7,831 nucleotides of DNA. It comes from JANNAV01 sp031384695 (GTDB lineage: Bacteria; Pseudomonadota; Alphaproteobacteria; Rhodobacterales; Rhodobacteraceae). The stretch lies in contig JANNAV010000371.1 in assembly GCA_031384695.1 (NCBI GenBank), positions 1-7,831 of the forward strand, written 5' to 3'. The position numbers and the translations under genes were made by a program. Of this stretch, positions 1-5,900 are shown one piece after another (the first letter of the stretch is position 1; every line of letters begins with the position of its first letter). The notes beneath the pieces were generated by a model. It worked only from the letters and a program-made list of their open reading frames with translations, searched no databases and had not been told where the DNA came from.

Positions 1-1116
1 GGTCTTGTACGCGGCTGGCAGCACGTCGCGCGTCACCTTCAGCGGCGGCACCACAACGTAGGGCGGTGTCACCTCGCCAATCAGCGCCAGCGCACCCACC
101 TTGGCTTCGGCCACGCCCTGATCATAGGGGCGCTGCGACGAGATGCCGGCGATGAACCCGTTCTGCGACATGTTCAGTGCGACGATCTGGTCGAAGTTTT
201 CGTTCACGATCTTGAAGTCGGCAGGCGTGCGGCCTGCGACGGTGGCGGCGGTCACCGCACCCATCGCCGGGATCGACCAGCTTGCATACATCCCCGACAG
301 CGTGGGGTAGCGCGCCAGAACGCCCTGCGCCACTTCCATGCCCTTGTTGGGGTCATTGTGACCGGCGGCCACGACCACGTTCAGGTCGGGATACTTTGCC
401 ATGACGCGGGCAATGAAGCCTTCATACCGCAGGTTGGTGACGTAGAAATCGTTGGCGTAAAACATCGCCGCGACGTCACCCTTGCCGTCCAGTGATGCGG
501 CCAGCGCATCGGCCAGATACATCCCCAGCGCCAGGTTGTCGGACGAGATGATCGAGGCATAGTCCTTGCCTGCAACCATGCCCTCGACCGCCTGGTCGAT
601 GAATACGATTTTCGTGCCAGCCTCTTGCAGTTTCTTGAAGGCCGAGGCCGTGGTCTGTCCGTTCAGCGGGATCGACACCACAAGGCTGGGCTTCAGCACG
701 GCGATGGTTTCAAGGTCGGCGATCTGGCGCGCGTCGTCCCAGTTGGCGTTGGTTTCGGCGACCACTTCGATGCCATAGGCGGCGAAGGTTTCCTTGAGGC
801 CGATCAACTGCTGGCTGGCCCAGTCATCGCCCGACCACCCCATCGAGATGGCGACGGTGAACTTGCCCGCCTTGACCTTTTCGATCTGCTCGGGCGTCAG
901 GTTCAGGTCGGCGGCAGGAAAGCCTGCGGCGCCATCCTGGCCATCCGACACGACAATGCCATCAAGGTTGTCAAGCGCGGCAAGCTCCATCGTCTTGGCG
1001 GACGGCGCGTTGTACCACAGCGGGTGCTGGATGTCGGCGGCGATTTCGGCCAGCGCCATGTACGGCACCAGTGCCGTGGAAAGCGCCAGCGCCAGAAGCG
1101 TTCTTTTGGTGATCAT
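1..1116 (-). CDS. Sugar-type ABC transporter periplasmic binding protein (C terminus cut by window edge)
   Basis: Periplasmic ligand-binding subunit of a ribose-type (CUT2-like) ABC importer, periplasmic-binding-protein type 1 fold. The visible 372 residues begin at the ATG at 1116, with AGAGGAGA eight bases upstream. A Sec signal peptide is clear: basic start (MITKRT), hydrophobic core, and likely cleavage after ALA at residues 21-23. The binding core starts near residue 86 (FTVAISM) and follows the RbsB pattern: an asparagine/aspartate segment near 124-128, SIPLNGQTTASAFKKL near 148-162, IDQAVEG near 173-179, SSDNLALGMYLAD near 191-203, and NENFDQ near 305-310. Residues 24-85 are an extra N-terminal segment that plain RbsB lacks. 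The reading frame is open at the left edge with no stop; by family length only a few residues are probably missing. It lies 55 nt after the hydrolase gene, probably in the same transcript. Family is confident; the ligand is unknown. Confidence 0.93.
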   Translation of the reverse strand, partial: MITKRTLLALALSTALVPYMALAEIAADIQHPLWYNAPSAKTMELAALDNLDGIVVSDGQDGAAGFPAADLNLTPEQIEKVKAGKFTVAISMGWSGDDWASQQLIGLKETFAAYGIEVVAETNANWDDARQIADLETIAVLKPSLVVSIPLNGQTTASAFKKLQEAGTKIVFIDQAVEGMVAGKDYASIISSDNLALGMYLADALAASLDGKGDVAAMFYANDFYVTNLRYEGFIARVMAKYPDLNVVVAAGHNDPNKGMEVAQGVLARYPTLSGMYASWSIPAMGAVTAATVAGRTPADFKIVNENFDQIVALNMSQNGFIAGISSQRPYDQGVAEAKVGALALIGEVTPPYVVVPPLKVTRDVLPAAYKT

Positions 1117-1123
1117 TTTCGGG

Positions 1124-1131
1124 TCTCCTCT
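1124..1131 (-). promoter_or_regulatory. Ribosome binding site of the left binding-protein gene
   Basis: The minus strand reads AGAGGAGA, followed by seven bases (CCCGAAA) and then ATG at 1116. This is a near-consensus Shine-Dalgarno at good spacing. It fixes the start codon that yields a clean signal peptide and suggests strong translation, as usual for binding proteins. Confidence 0.8.
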
Positions 1132-1171
1132 CAGAATGTTATCCCGACAGGTGCCGGGGCTGTTCGTTGTA

Positions 1172-2086
1172 TCAGGCGCGGTTCAACATGAAGTCGCGCA
1201 AGGATTGTGCCAGCCGGTCGGGGGCCTCCAATGCAAGGCTGTGCCCGCATTCCTGAAACACCTCGGACCGTTCGACCCCGATGGCCATCTTTTCCATCTG
1301 GCCTTTGACCAACTCGCCAAAGAACTCTGGCGCGCCGATGGTCAGGATGGGCAGGGTCAACGGGGTTTTCTTCAACTCGCTGTTGATGCGCCCGTTCTTC
1401 AACCCGGCGCGGTAGGTTTCCAGACAGCCACGCAATCCGCCCGGGGCAGACAGGCAGCCGATCCATTCATCAATAGCCTCTTTGGTGATGGCGTTCGGGT
1501 TCCAGGTTTCGGCCTTGATCCAGAATTCCCAGAACTCGCGTTCACGACCGGTAATCAACATCTCGGGCAGGTGCGGGATCCAGAAGAACGGAATGTGCCA
1601 AACCCAGACCCCGCGCAGATTGAACTGCGATGAGACATTGTCAGGCGTAAAATTCGACCATTCCTCCAACCCTTCGCCCGACAGCAGCATTTCGGCAAAG
1701 GACAAGGTTTTCACCCGGCCGCGTTCCGTCGCAGCCAGCGCATAGGCAAATTCCGCGCCGCGATCTTCGCCATGCAAATGGAACGTGTCATGCCCCAGAT
1801 GGGTCATCAGCGCGGCCGTATCGGCGGCATTGGTCAGGCTGTCATAGCCTTCTTCTGCCGGCGGTTTGTCGGTATCGCCGAACCCGCGCAAGTCGGGTGC
1901 CACTACAGTGAAATGCGGCGTCAGCAGCGGAATCAGCTTGTACCAGTAGAAATGCGTCTTCGGCGTGCCATGCAGCAGCAGCAGCGCGGGGCCCTGCCCT
2001 GCGGTAACGTAATGCATCCGGATACCGTTAACACGTGCCCGGCCATGCTTTACCGCAGTTCCGGTGTGATCATAGATTTCGGCCAT
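1172..2086 (-). CDS. Alpha/beta-hydrolase, epoxide hydrolase / haloalkane dehalogenase type
   Basis: Cytoplasmic alpha/beta-hydrolase of 304 residues with no signal peptide, a normal length for soluble epoxide hydrolases and dehalogenases. The oxyanion-hole motif HGTP is at residues 39-42, followed by the family block VVAPDLRGFGDTDKP (61-75). The nucleophile elbow reads GEDRGA, making Asp108 the likely nucleophile; serine hydrolases would have GxSxG. The catalytic base is likely His282 (CGHSLALEAP). The acid may be Glu132 in SFAEMLL, 24 residues after the nucleophile, as Asp128 follows Asp104 in fluoroacetate dehalogenase. A cap domain spans about 140-235 and contains WHIPFFWIPHLPE (163-175) and LETYRAG (222-228). 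The Asp nucleophile points to an ester-intermediate mechanism on an epoxide, halide or similar group, but the substrate is unknown. The ATG at 2086 is preceded by a G-rich but poor Shine-Dalgarno. The gene is first in its unit, 268 bp after the BKACE gene. Confidence 0.9.
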   Translation of the reverse strand: MAEIYDHTGTAVKHGRARVNGIRMHYVTAGQGPALLLLHGTPKTHFYWYKLIPLLTPHFTVVAPDLRGFGDTDKPPAEEGYDSLTNAADTAALMTHLGHDTFHLHGEDRGAEFAYALAATERGRVKTLSFAEMLLSGEGLEEWSNFTPDNVSSQFNLRGVWVWHIPFFWIPHLPEMLITGREREFWEFWIKAETWNPNAITKEAIDEWIGCLSAPGGLRGCLETYRAGLKNGRINSELKKTPLTLPILTIGAPEFFGELVKGQMEKMAIGVERSEVFQECGHSLALEAPDRLAQSLRDFMLNRA

Positions 2087-2124
2087 GGCGCAGACCCCCC
2101 AGTCGCAAGTGCAAAGCGTCTGTT

Positions 2125-2154
2125 ACCTTAAGTAAAGAAATCAACATTTGTCAA
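2125..2154 (-). promoter_or_regulatory. Predicted sigma70-type promoter for the hydrolase / binding-protein unit
   Basis: On the minus strand a perfect TTGACA (2149-2154) is followed, after an 18-base spacer, by TAAGGT (2125-2130). The latter matches TATAAT at positions 1, 2 and 6. Transcription would start near 2118, leaving a leader of about 30 bases before the hydrolase ATG at 2086. The region is notably AT-rich compared with its surroundings. The -10 box is weak, which fits an activator-dependent or repressible promoter. Prediction from sequence only. Confidence 0.5.
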
Positions 2155-2159
2155 ATGTT
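2143..2159. promoter_or_regulatory. Perfect 17-bp palindrome, likely transcription factor operator
   Basis: The sequence AACATTTGTCAAATGTT has two perfect 8-bp arms around one central base. It covers the TTGACA -35 box of the predicted promoter, so a protein bound here would compete directly with RNA polymerase. Size and symmetry suit a dimeric regulator of LacI, GntR or similar type, all common beside sugar-type ABC operons. No regulator gene lies within the window, so the family cannot be assigned. Confidence 0.6.
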
Positions 2160-2165
2160 CTTTTA

Positions 2166-2177
2166 GTTTGTGCAAAC
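2166..2177. repeat. Short inverted repeat upstream of the predicted promoter
   Basis: GTTTGTGCAAAC has 5-bp arms (GTTTG/CAAAC) separated by two bases. It lies 6 bases beyond the larger palindrome and just upstream of the predicted -35 on the minus strand, a usual place for an activator or auxiliary site. At this length chance occurrence is possible. Confidence 0.3.
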
Positions 2178-2270
2178 CGATTCCCCAACTTTTGTCGACA
2201 TCAGCCAAGACAAGTCCCAACACCACGCATGCCCCTGTCGAATGCGGTGCCCGCTTAGAAACGGGTGATC

Positions 2271-2284
2271 ATTTGCATTCAAAT
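2271..2284. repeat. Inverted repeat with the same ATTTG/CAAAT arms as the promoter palindrome
   Basis: ATTTGCATTCAAAT has arms ATTTG and CAAAT separated by four bases. The same arms form the core of the palindrome at 2143-2159, where they are one base apart. It lies about 130 bp upstream of the predicted promoter and could be a secondary site. A short flanking pair (ACGGGT 2261-2266, ACCCGT 2301-2306) encloses it. The differing spacing weakens the case for the same protein binding both. Confidence 0.25.
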
Positions 2285-2326
2285 CAACTCAAACGACTAA
2301 ACCCGTAGAAACATGCCTGCGATTCG

Positions 2327-2346
2327 GCCCTTTGATCAAACAGGGC
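2327..2346 (-). other. Hairpin downstream of the BKACE gene, not a full intrinsic terminator
   Basis: Nine bases past the BKACE stop codon the transcript can pair GCCC with GGGC and AAA with TTT around a GATC loop, with a two-base bulge. No run of T follows on the minus strand; it continues CGAATCGC. It may protect the 3' end or act with Rho, but the sequence does not support a classical terminator. No better terminator candidate is visible in 2087-2354. Confidence 0.35.
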
Positions 2347-2354
2347 AGCCGGTG

Positions 2355-3302
2355 TCAGGTGATGCCGTAAATCCGGCGGGCATCATCCTGCGTGGCCAGC
2401 GGACGGCCAACTTGCCGCGCGATGTCTTGCACTTCCTGCAACAGCTCCAGATTGGTCGGATTGCGATGCGGGCTATAATGCAATTCCAGCCCGGTTTTCA
2501 CATGCCCGCCCAACTCGATCGTGCGCTTGACCAACGGGCGATAGTCATAGTCGCCCTCACCCCAGATCGAGATGAACCACGGCAGCTTGTGCTTGGCCTG
2601 TGCGATCATCTCCAGATAATAGTACAGGCTTTCCAGCGACGGCTCCATCCCGCAGGTGCCGATCTGCTTGGTCGAGGTCAGGCCATACTTGCCGACAAAG
2701 TAGAAATCCCAATTGGTGCCTGGCGTGAACATGCCCCTGTCCACATAGTGGCGCGCAACGCGCAGATGGCCGGGCTCATAAACCCCCCAGATCATCGCGA
2801 TGTCACGGGCGCGGCAAAACTTAACTTGCGCGGCCACCTGCGTCAGATCCCAGCCATAGGCGCGGCCCATCGAATAGCCATCGGCATCTTCGTCGATCAC
2901 GAACTGGTCGATGCCGGTGTCTACCACGGCGACCTGCACATTGGCGTGCTTGTTCAGAAAATCGACATGCTCCAGCCCGCAATCACCGGGGGCGACAAGG
3001 TTGTTATTGCAAGTGGTGGGATACCAGATCATGCCGGGCCGCGCCTTGAGGATGCGGTCCCAGACCTTCATGTAGTCGTCGAACGCGGCCTTGCCCAACA
3101 GATCGAAGTCCGAGTTGTGATCATGGATCGCAGTCGCCCCCGCATCCCAGCACCGGATCGCATCTTCAACCAGTTCATCATCGGTAATCGGCGTGTTGGG
3201 GTTCATTGCCTTGGTGCGGACGCCGTTCTGATGCGATTCGATCATCAAGGGCTCGTCCCACGCGGGCTTCATTTCGGCGAAACGGTCTAGGGTTGTGGCC
3301 AT
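2355..3302 (-). CDS. DUF849 / BKACE-family protein (beta-keto acid cleavage enzyme-like)
   Basis: A 315-residue cytoplasmic TIM-barrel protein of the DUF849/BKACE family, whose first characterised member is 3-keto-5-aminohexanoate cleavage enzyme (Kce). Those enzymes use a divalent metal and acetyl-CoA to split beta-keto acids into acetoacetate and an acyl-CoA. Visible family marks: DAGATAIHDHN (53-63), giving metal-ligand candidates His60 and His62; GGHVKTGLE (265-273), giving the third ligand candidate Glu273; and a tail PTNLELLQ...GRPLATQDDARRIYGI typical of the family. Differences: the usual GHVRVGLED segment reads GHVKTGLELH, so Arg becomes Lys269 and the Asp after the ligand becomes Leu274. 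The region after HDHN is also shorter and altered. The substrate is probably not that of Kce. A strong AAAGGAG lies seven bases before the ATG at 3302. The gene follows the second permease gene by 55 nt, so it is probably the last gene of the transporter operon. Confidence 0.88.
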   Translation of the reverse strand: MATTLDRFAEMKPAWDEPLMIESHQNGVRTKAMNPNTPITDDELVEDAIRCWDAGATAIHDHNSDFDLLGKAAFDDYMKVWDRILKARPGMIWYPTTCNNNLVAPGDCGLEHVDFLNKHANVQVAVVDTGIDQFVIDEDADGYSMGRAYGWDLTQVAAQVKFCRARDIAMIWGVYEPGHLRVARHYVDRGMFTPGTNWDFYFVGKYGLTSTKQIGTCGMEPSLESLYYYLEMIAQAKHKLPWFISIWGEGDYDYRPLVKRTIELGGHVKTGLELHYSPHRNPTNLELLQEVQDIARQVGRPLATQDDARRIYGIT

Positions 3303-3309
3303 GGTCTTT

Positions 3310-3316
3310 CTCCTTT
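3310..3316 (-). promoter_or_regulatory. Strong ribosome binding site of the BKACE gene
   Basis: The minus strand reads AAAGGAG, seven bases before the ATG at 3302. It decides the start and indicates independent, efficient translation, unlike the ATGA-coupled genes upstream. The 55-nt gap before it (3303-3357) holds only a weak 5-bp stem (GCGAA/TTCGC) and no promoter I can support. Confidence 0.8.
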
Positions 3317-3357
3317 GTCTGCGGGCGCGAAGCTTCTTTTTCGCAGCACCGGTAAGT

Positions 3358-4377
3358 TTACTTGATCACCGCATCGCGGGTCCGCGCAGTGGTCAGCGCA
3401 ACAACGATGATGATGAAGATGCCGTAGACCAGACTTTGCGCCTGCGCATTGAATCCGGCCGCTTGAATGACGATGGGCACAAAGGCCACGGTCAGCGCGC
3501 CGAACACCACATTGATCGGGTTCGTCTGCCCACCCGAAATGCTGGTGCCCCCCACCAGCGCCGCGGCAATGCCGGGCAACAGCAGATTGCTGCCCAGCCC
3601 GCTGGCCGATGCCGATCCGGTCTGCGCCAGCACCACCAGCGCCGCAAGGCCGGCAGTAAAGCCCGAAATGGCATAGGTTACCGTCTTGATCCGGCGCACC
3701 GGGATGGCCGAAAATATTGCGCCGGATTCGTTCTTGCCGACCGCCGTCATGTTTTGCCCCAGAATGGTGTGGCGCAGGATGCCCCAATAGATCACCGCCA
3801 CAACCACCCCGATCCAGAAGGTCAGCGGGCTGAACAGCAATTGGGTTTCGTACAATGTTGATACCAACTGGCGGTTTTCGGTGATGTAGATCGTGTCCGA
3901 TCCGCTGCTGACCAGTGCCGCGGTTTGCAGAATGCCCAGCGTGCCAAGGGTCAGCGCAAAAGACGGCACTTGCGTAAACGCCACAATCGCGCCGTTGACC
4001 GCCCCGATCAGCATCAGCAAAATCAGCACGATAAAGATTGCAGATACGCCCAGTGTCGGCAGCATAAGGGCTATTAAAATAGTACCAACCAGCCCGATTG
4101 CGGCATTCGACAGGTCGATAGACCCGATGTTCAGCACCATCGCTTGTCCAAGTGCCACCATCAGAATCGGGCCGGCCGACGATGCGACCACCGAAATGCC
4201 GATAGGTTTCAGGTAATTGGGGTTCAGGACCGCCACCACCAGCAGCATCGCGCAAAATACCAGCAGCGGCGCCAGTGTGTTCCATGATCCGGCCTTGAAC
4301 AGACCTGCCAAACCAGTGGGCATTGCTGTCACATCCGGGCCGGTTGCAGTGGCGGGACGCGCGTTATTCTGTGTCAT
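3358..4377 (-). CDS. ABC transporter permease, RbsC-like (second, divergent permease)
   Basis: An inner-membrane permease of 339 residues in the BPD_transp_2 (branched-chain amino acid/ribose permease) family. It has a polar N-terminal tail of about 30 residues, then roughly eight to ten hydrophobic segments. Family blocks are present: GQAMVLNIGSIDLS (77-90), VPSFALTLGTLGI (137-149), and GIAAALVGGTSISGGQ (268-283). The cytoplasmic ATPase-contact region usually reads GGNxxAAxxSGI; here it is GKNESGAIFSAI (214-225), a visible divergence. The start codon overlaps the ATPase stop in ATGA (4374-4377), so translation is probably coupled. With the permease at 5897-6925 it probably forms a heterodimeric pore, as in systems with two distinct RbsC-type subunits (LsrC/LsrD, RhaP/RhaQ). 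Substrate unknown. Confidence 0.93.
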   Translation of the reverse strand: MTQNNARPATATGPDVTAMPTGLAGLFKAGSWNTLAPLLVFCAMLLVVAVLNPNYLKPIGISVVASSAGPILMVALGQAMVLNIGSIDLSNAAIGLVGTILIALMLPTLGVSAIFIVLILLMLIGAVNGAIVAFTQVPSFALTLGTLGILQTAALVSSGSDTIYITENRQLVSTLYETQLLFSPLTFWIGVVVAVIYWGILRHTILGQNMTAVGKNESGAIFSAIPVRRIKTVTYAISGFTAGLAALVVLAQTGSASASGLGSNLLLPGIAAALVGGTSISGGQTNPINVVFGALTVAFVPIVIQAAGFNAQAQSLVYGIFIIIVVALTTARTRDAVIK

Positions 4378-5900
4378 ACCATTTCCGCCACGATATCATG
4401 CAGGGTCAGTTCTCCGTTCCGGCGCAGGTCGTGGCGGGCCGTGACCCTGCCGTCGCGCATGACGATGATATCATCCGCCATTTCAAGCGCCTCCTCGATT
4501 GTATCAGGTATAAGGATGACGGCTGCTCCGTCTTCGGCGGCCTGCCTGATCTTGGCGTTCAACGTGCGCGCGGCCCCCACATCAAGCCCGCGCAGCGGGT
4601 GATCAAGGATCAGAACCTTTAACCCCTTTGCATGCAGCCATTTTGCCAGCACGATCTTTTGCTGATTGCCGCCCGAAAATTGCGACAAGGGCCGGGCCAC
4701 GTCGTTCGGACGCACATCCAGCTTTGTCAACCAATCCTGTGCCAGCTTCGCCAGCCGACGCAAACGAAGAAACGGGCCAGTGGCCACTGCAGCCGGATGC
4801 ACCAGCCCGATATTGCGCGCAGCCGAAAATCCGCCAATCATGCCTTCAACCTTGCGTTCGGCTGGCGCATAGCCAAGCCCCGCCTGCACAGCGCGCCGGA
4901 TAGACCAGTTTGAAACCATCCGGCCTGCCACCGCAATCGACCCCGATCCAAAGCCTTCGGCCCCAAAAATCGTCCTGACCAACGCACTTGCGCCCGACCC
5001 GTTGGCCCCGACAAGGGCCAAAATCTGTCCGGACTGCACCCCGAAGGATACGTCCTGATATTGGCCCTTTGAGGTCAGTCCCCGGACCTCCAGCACCGGA
5101 ATTCCGGTGAAAGCGGCTGTGCCGCGTGCCTTGATTTCCGGATGCGCCGTATCGTCGACCATGGCGTTGAAAAGATCGTCCTTGGTAATTTTGTGCGTGG
5201 GCCAGTCGCCCACCAGTTTTCCGCTTCGCATCACCAGAACGCGGTCGCAGATGCGCATGATCTCGTCCAGCCGGTGCGACACAAAGATGACGCTGGAAAA
5301 CGCACGCAACTTGCGGATCTCGCGTTCCAGAATTTCCGTTTCGGCCTGTTCCAGCACAGCCGTCGGTTCATCAAGAATGACCAGCGGCGTGATCGTTGCC
5401 GTCTGGTCCACGCGCACGGCGCGCGCAATCTCGACCATCTGCCGGTCAACGAAAGACAAATCGCCCACGCGGGCGCGCGGGTCCAGATTGACGCCGATCT
5501 TGGCCAGCACGGCGGCTGCATCACGGTTCAACCGTGACCAATCCTGAAATCCAAAACGGCCAATGCCGCTGCGACCGGTGTTGTGGGTGTCGATGTTTTC
5601 CGCAACGGTCAGGTTGGTGAACAGCGACTGTTCCTGATGCACAACCCCCACCCCCGCATCCATCGCATCTTGTGGGCCACGGAATCGTACAGCCTTGCCG
5701 TTGATTTCGATCTTGCCGTGGTCGGGGTGTTCGATCCCCGCCAAAATCTTCAGCAACGTCGACTTGCCCGCACCGTTTTCGCCGATCAACCCGACCACCT
5801 CGCCCCGCCGGATTTCAAGTGAGATGTCATCCACCGCTTTTACCGGCCCAAACGAGCGGCTGATACTGGTCAACTTCAGAACTGATGGCGCACTGGTCAT
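4374..5900 (-). CDS. Sugar-type ABC importer ATPase with two nucleotide-binding domains (RbsA-like), second site degenerate
   Basis: Cytoplasmic ATPase of 508 residues with tandem ABC domains, standard RbsA/MglA length. NBD1: Walker A GENGAGKST (40-48), Q-loop Gln89, Walker B LVILDEPT (173-180), and switch His209 are intact. Its signature reads LSFVDRQ (148-154), whereas RbsA has LSIGDQQ, so the key Gly is lost. NBD2: the Walker A region reads GANGSGASA (298-306), with Ala304 where Lys (or Arg in relatives) sits. The signature FSGGNQQK (408-415) is intact. Walker B reads LILDHP (430-435), with His434 replacing the catalytic Glu. The switch His is replaced (IPDT), which is common in this family. 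The start lies in an ATGA overlap with the upstream permease stop, with AAGGTGG four bases before it; the stop overlaps the next permease start. The gene sits between the two permease genes and should energise both. Confidence 0.94.
   Translation of the reverse strand: MTSAPSVLKLTSISRSFGPVKAVDDISLEIRRGEVVGLIGENGAGKSTLLKILAGIEHPDHGKIEINGKAVRFRGPQDAMDAGVGVVHQEQSLFTNLTVAENIDTHNTGRSGIGRFGFQDWSRLNRDAAAVLAKIGVNLDPRARVGDLSFVDRQMVEIARAVRVDQTATITPLVILDEPTAVLEQAETEILEREIRKLRAFSSVIFVSHRLDEIMRICDRVLVMRSGKLVGDWPTHKITKDDLFNAMVDDTAHPEIKARGTAAFTGIPVLEVRGLTSKGQYQDVSFGVQSGQILALVGANGSGASALVRTIFGAEGFGSGSIAVAGRMVSNWSIRRAVQAGLGYAPAERKVEGMIGGFSAARNIGLVHPAAVATGPFLRLRRLAKLAQDWLTKLDVRPNDVARPLSQFSGGNQQKIVLAKWLHAKGLKVLILDHPLRGLDVGAARTLNAKIRQAAEDGAAVILIPDTIEEALEMADDIIVMRDGRVTARHDLRRNGELTLHDIVAEMV

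Noticed and set aside
1135..1171. Hairpin between the hydrolase and left binding-protein genes (CCCG/CGGG arms).
   Set aside because: Only four clean base pairs with mismatches inside; too weak to support a terminator or attenuator.
794..1633. Plus-strand frame of 279 codons spanning the left binding-protein gene and part of the hydrolase gene.
   Set aside because: It runs antisense across two well-supported genes and the gap between them, with no recognisable domain.
2193..2200. Eight-base palindrome TGTCGACA in the intergenic region.
   Set aside because: It is too short, and is not placed against any promoter element, to call a site.
2256..2312. Direct repeat TAGAAAC at 2256-2262 and 2306-2312.
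   Set aside because: Seven bases is within chance expectation for a region of this size, and the 50-bp period has no partner elsewhere.
2327..2346. Intrinsic terminator after the BKACE gene.
   Set aside because: The hairpin has a bulge and is not followed by a T-run on the transcribed strand, so it is listed only as a hairpin.
2313..3290. Long plus-strand open frame (325 codons) opposite the BKACE gene.
   Set aside because: It is the antisense shadow of a gene with clear family motifs and a strong Shine-Dalgarno. Its translation has no recognisable domain and arises from GC-rich codon use.
3287..4285. Minus-strand frame of 332 codons overlapping the second permease in another frame.
   Set aside because: The translation is rich in Arg, Gly, His and Asp with no membrane segments. 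The overlapping frame encodes an evident permease with ATGA coupling.
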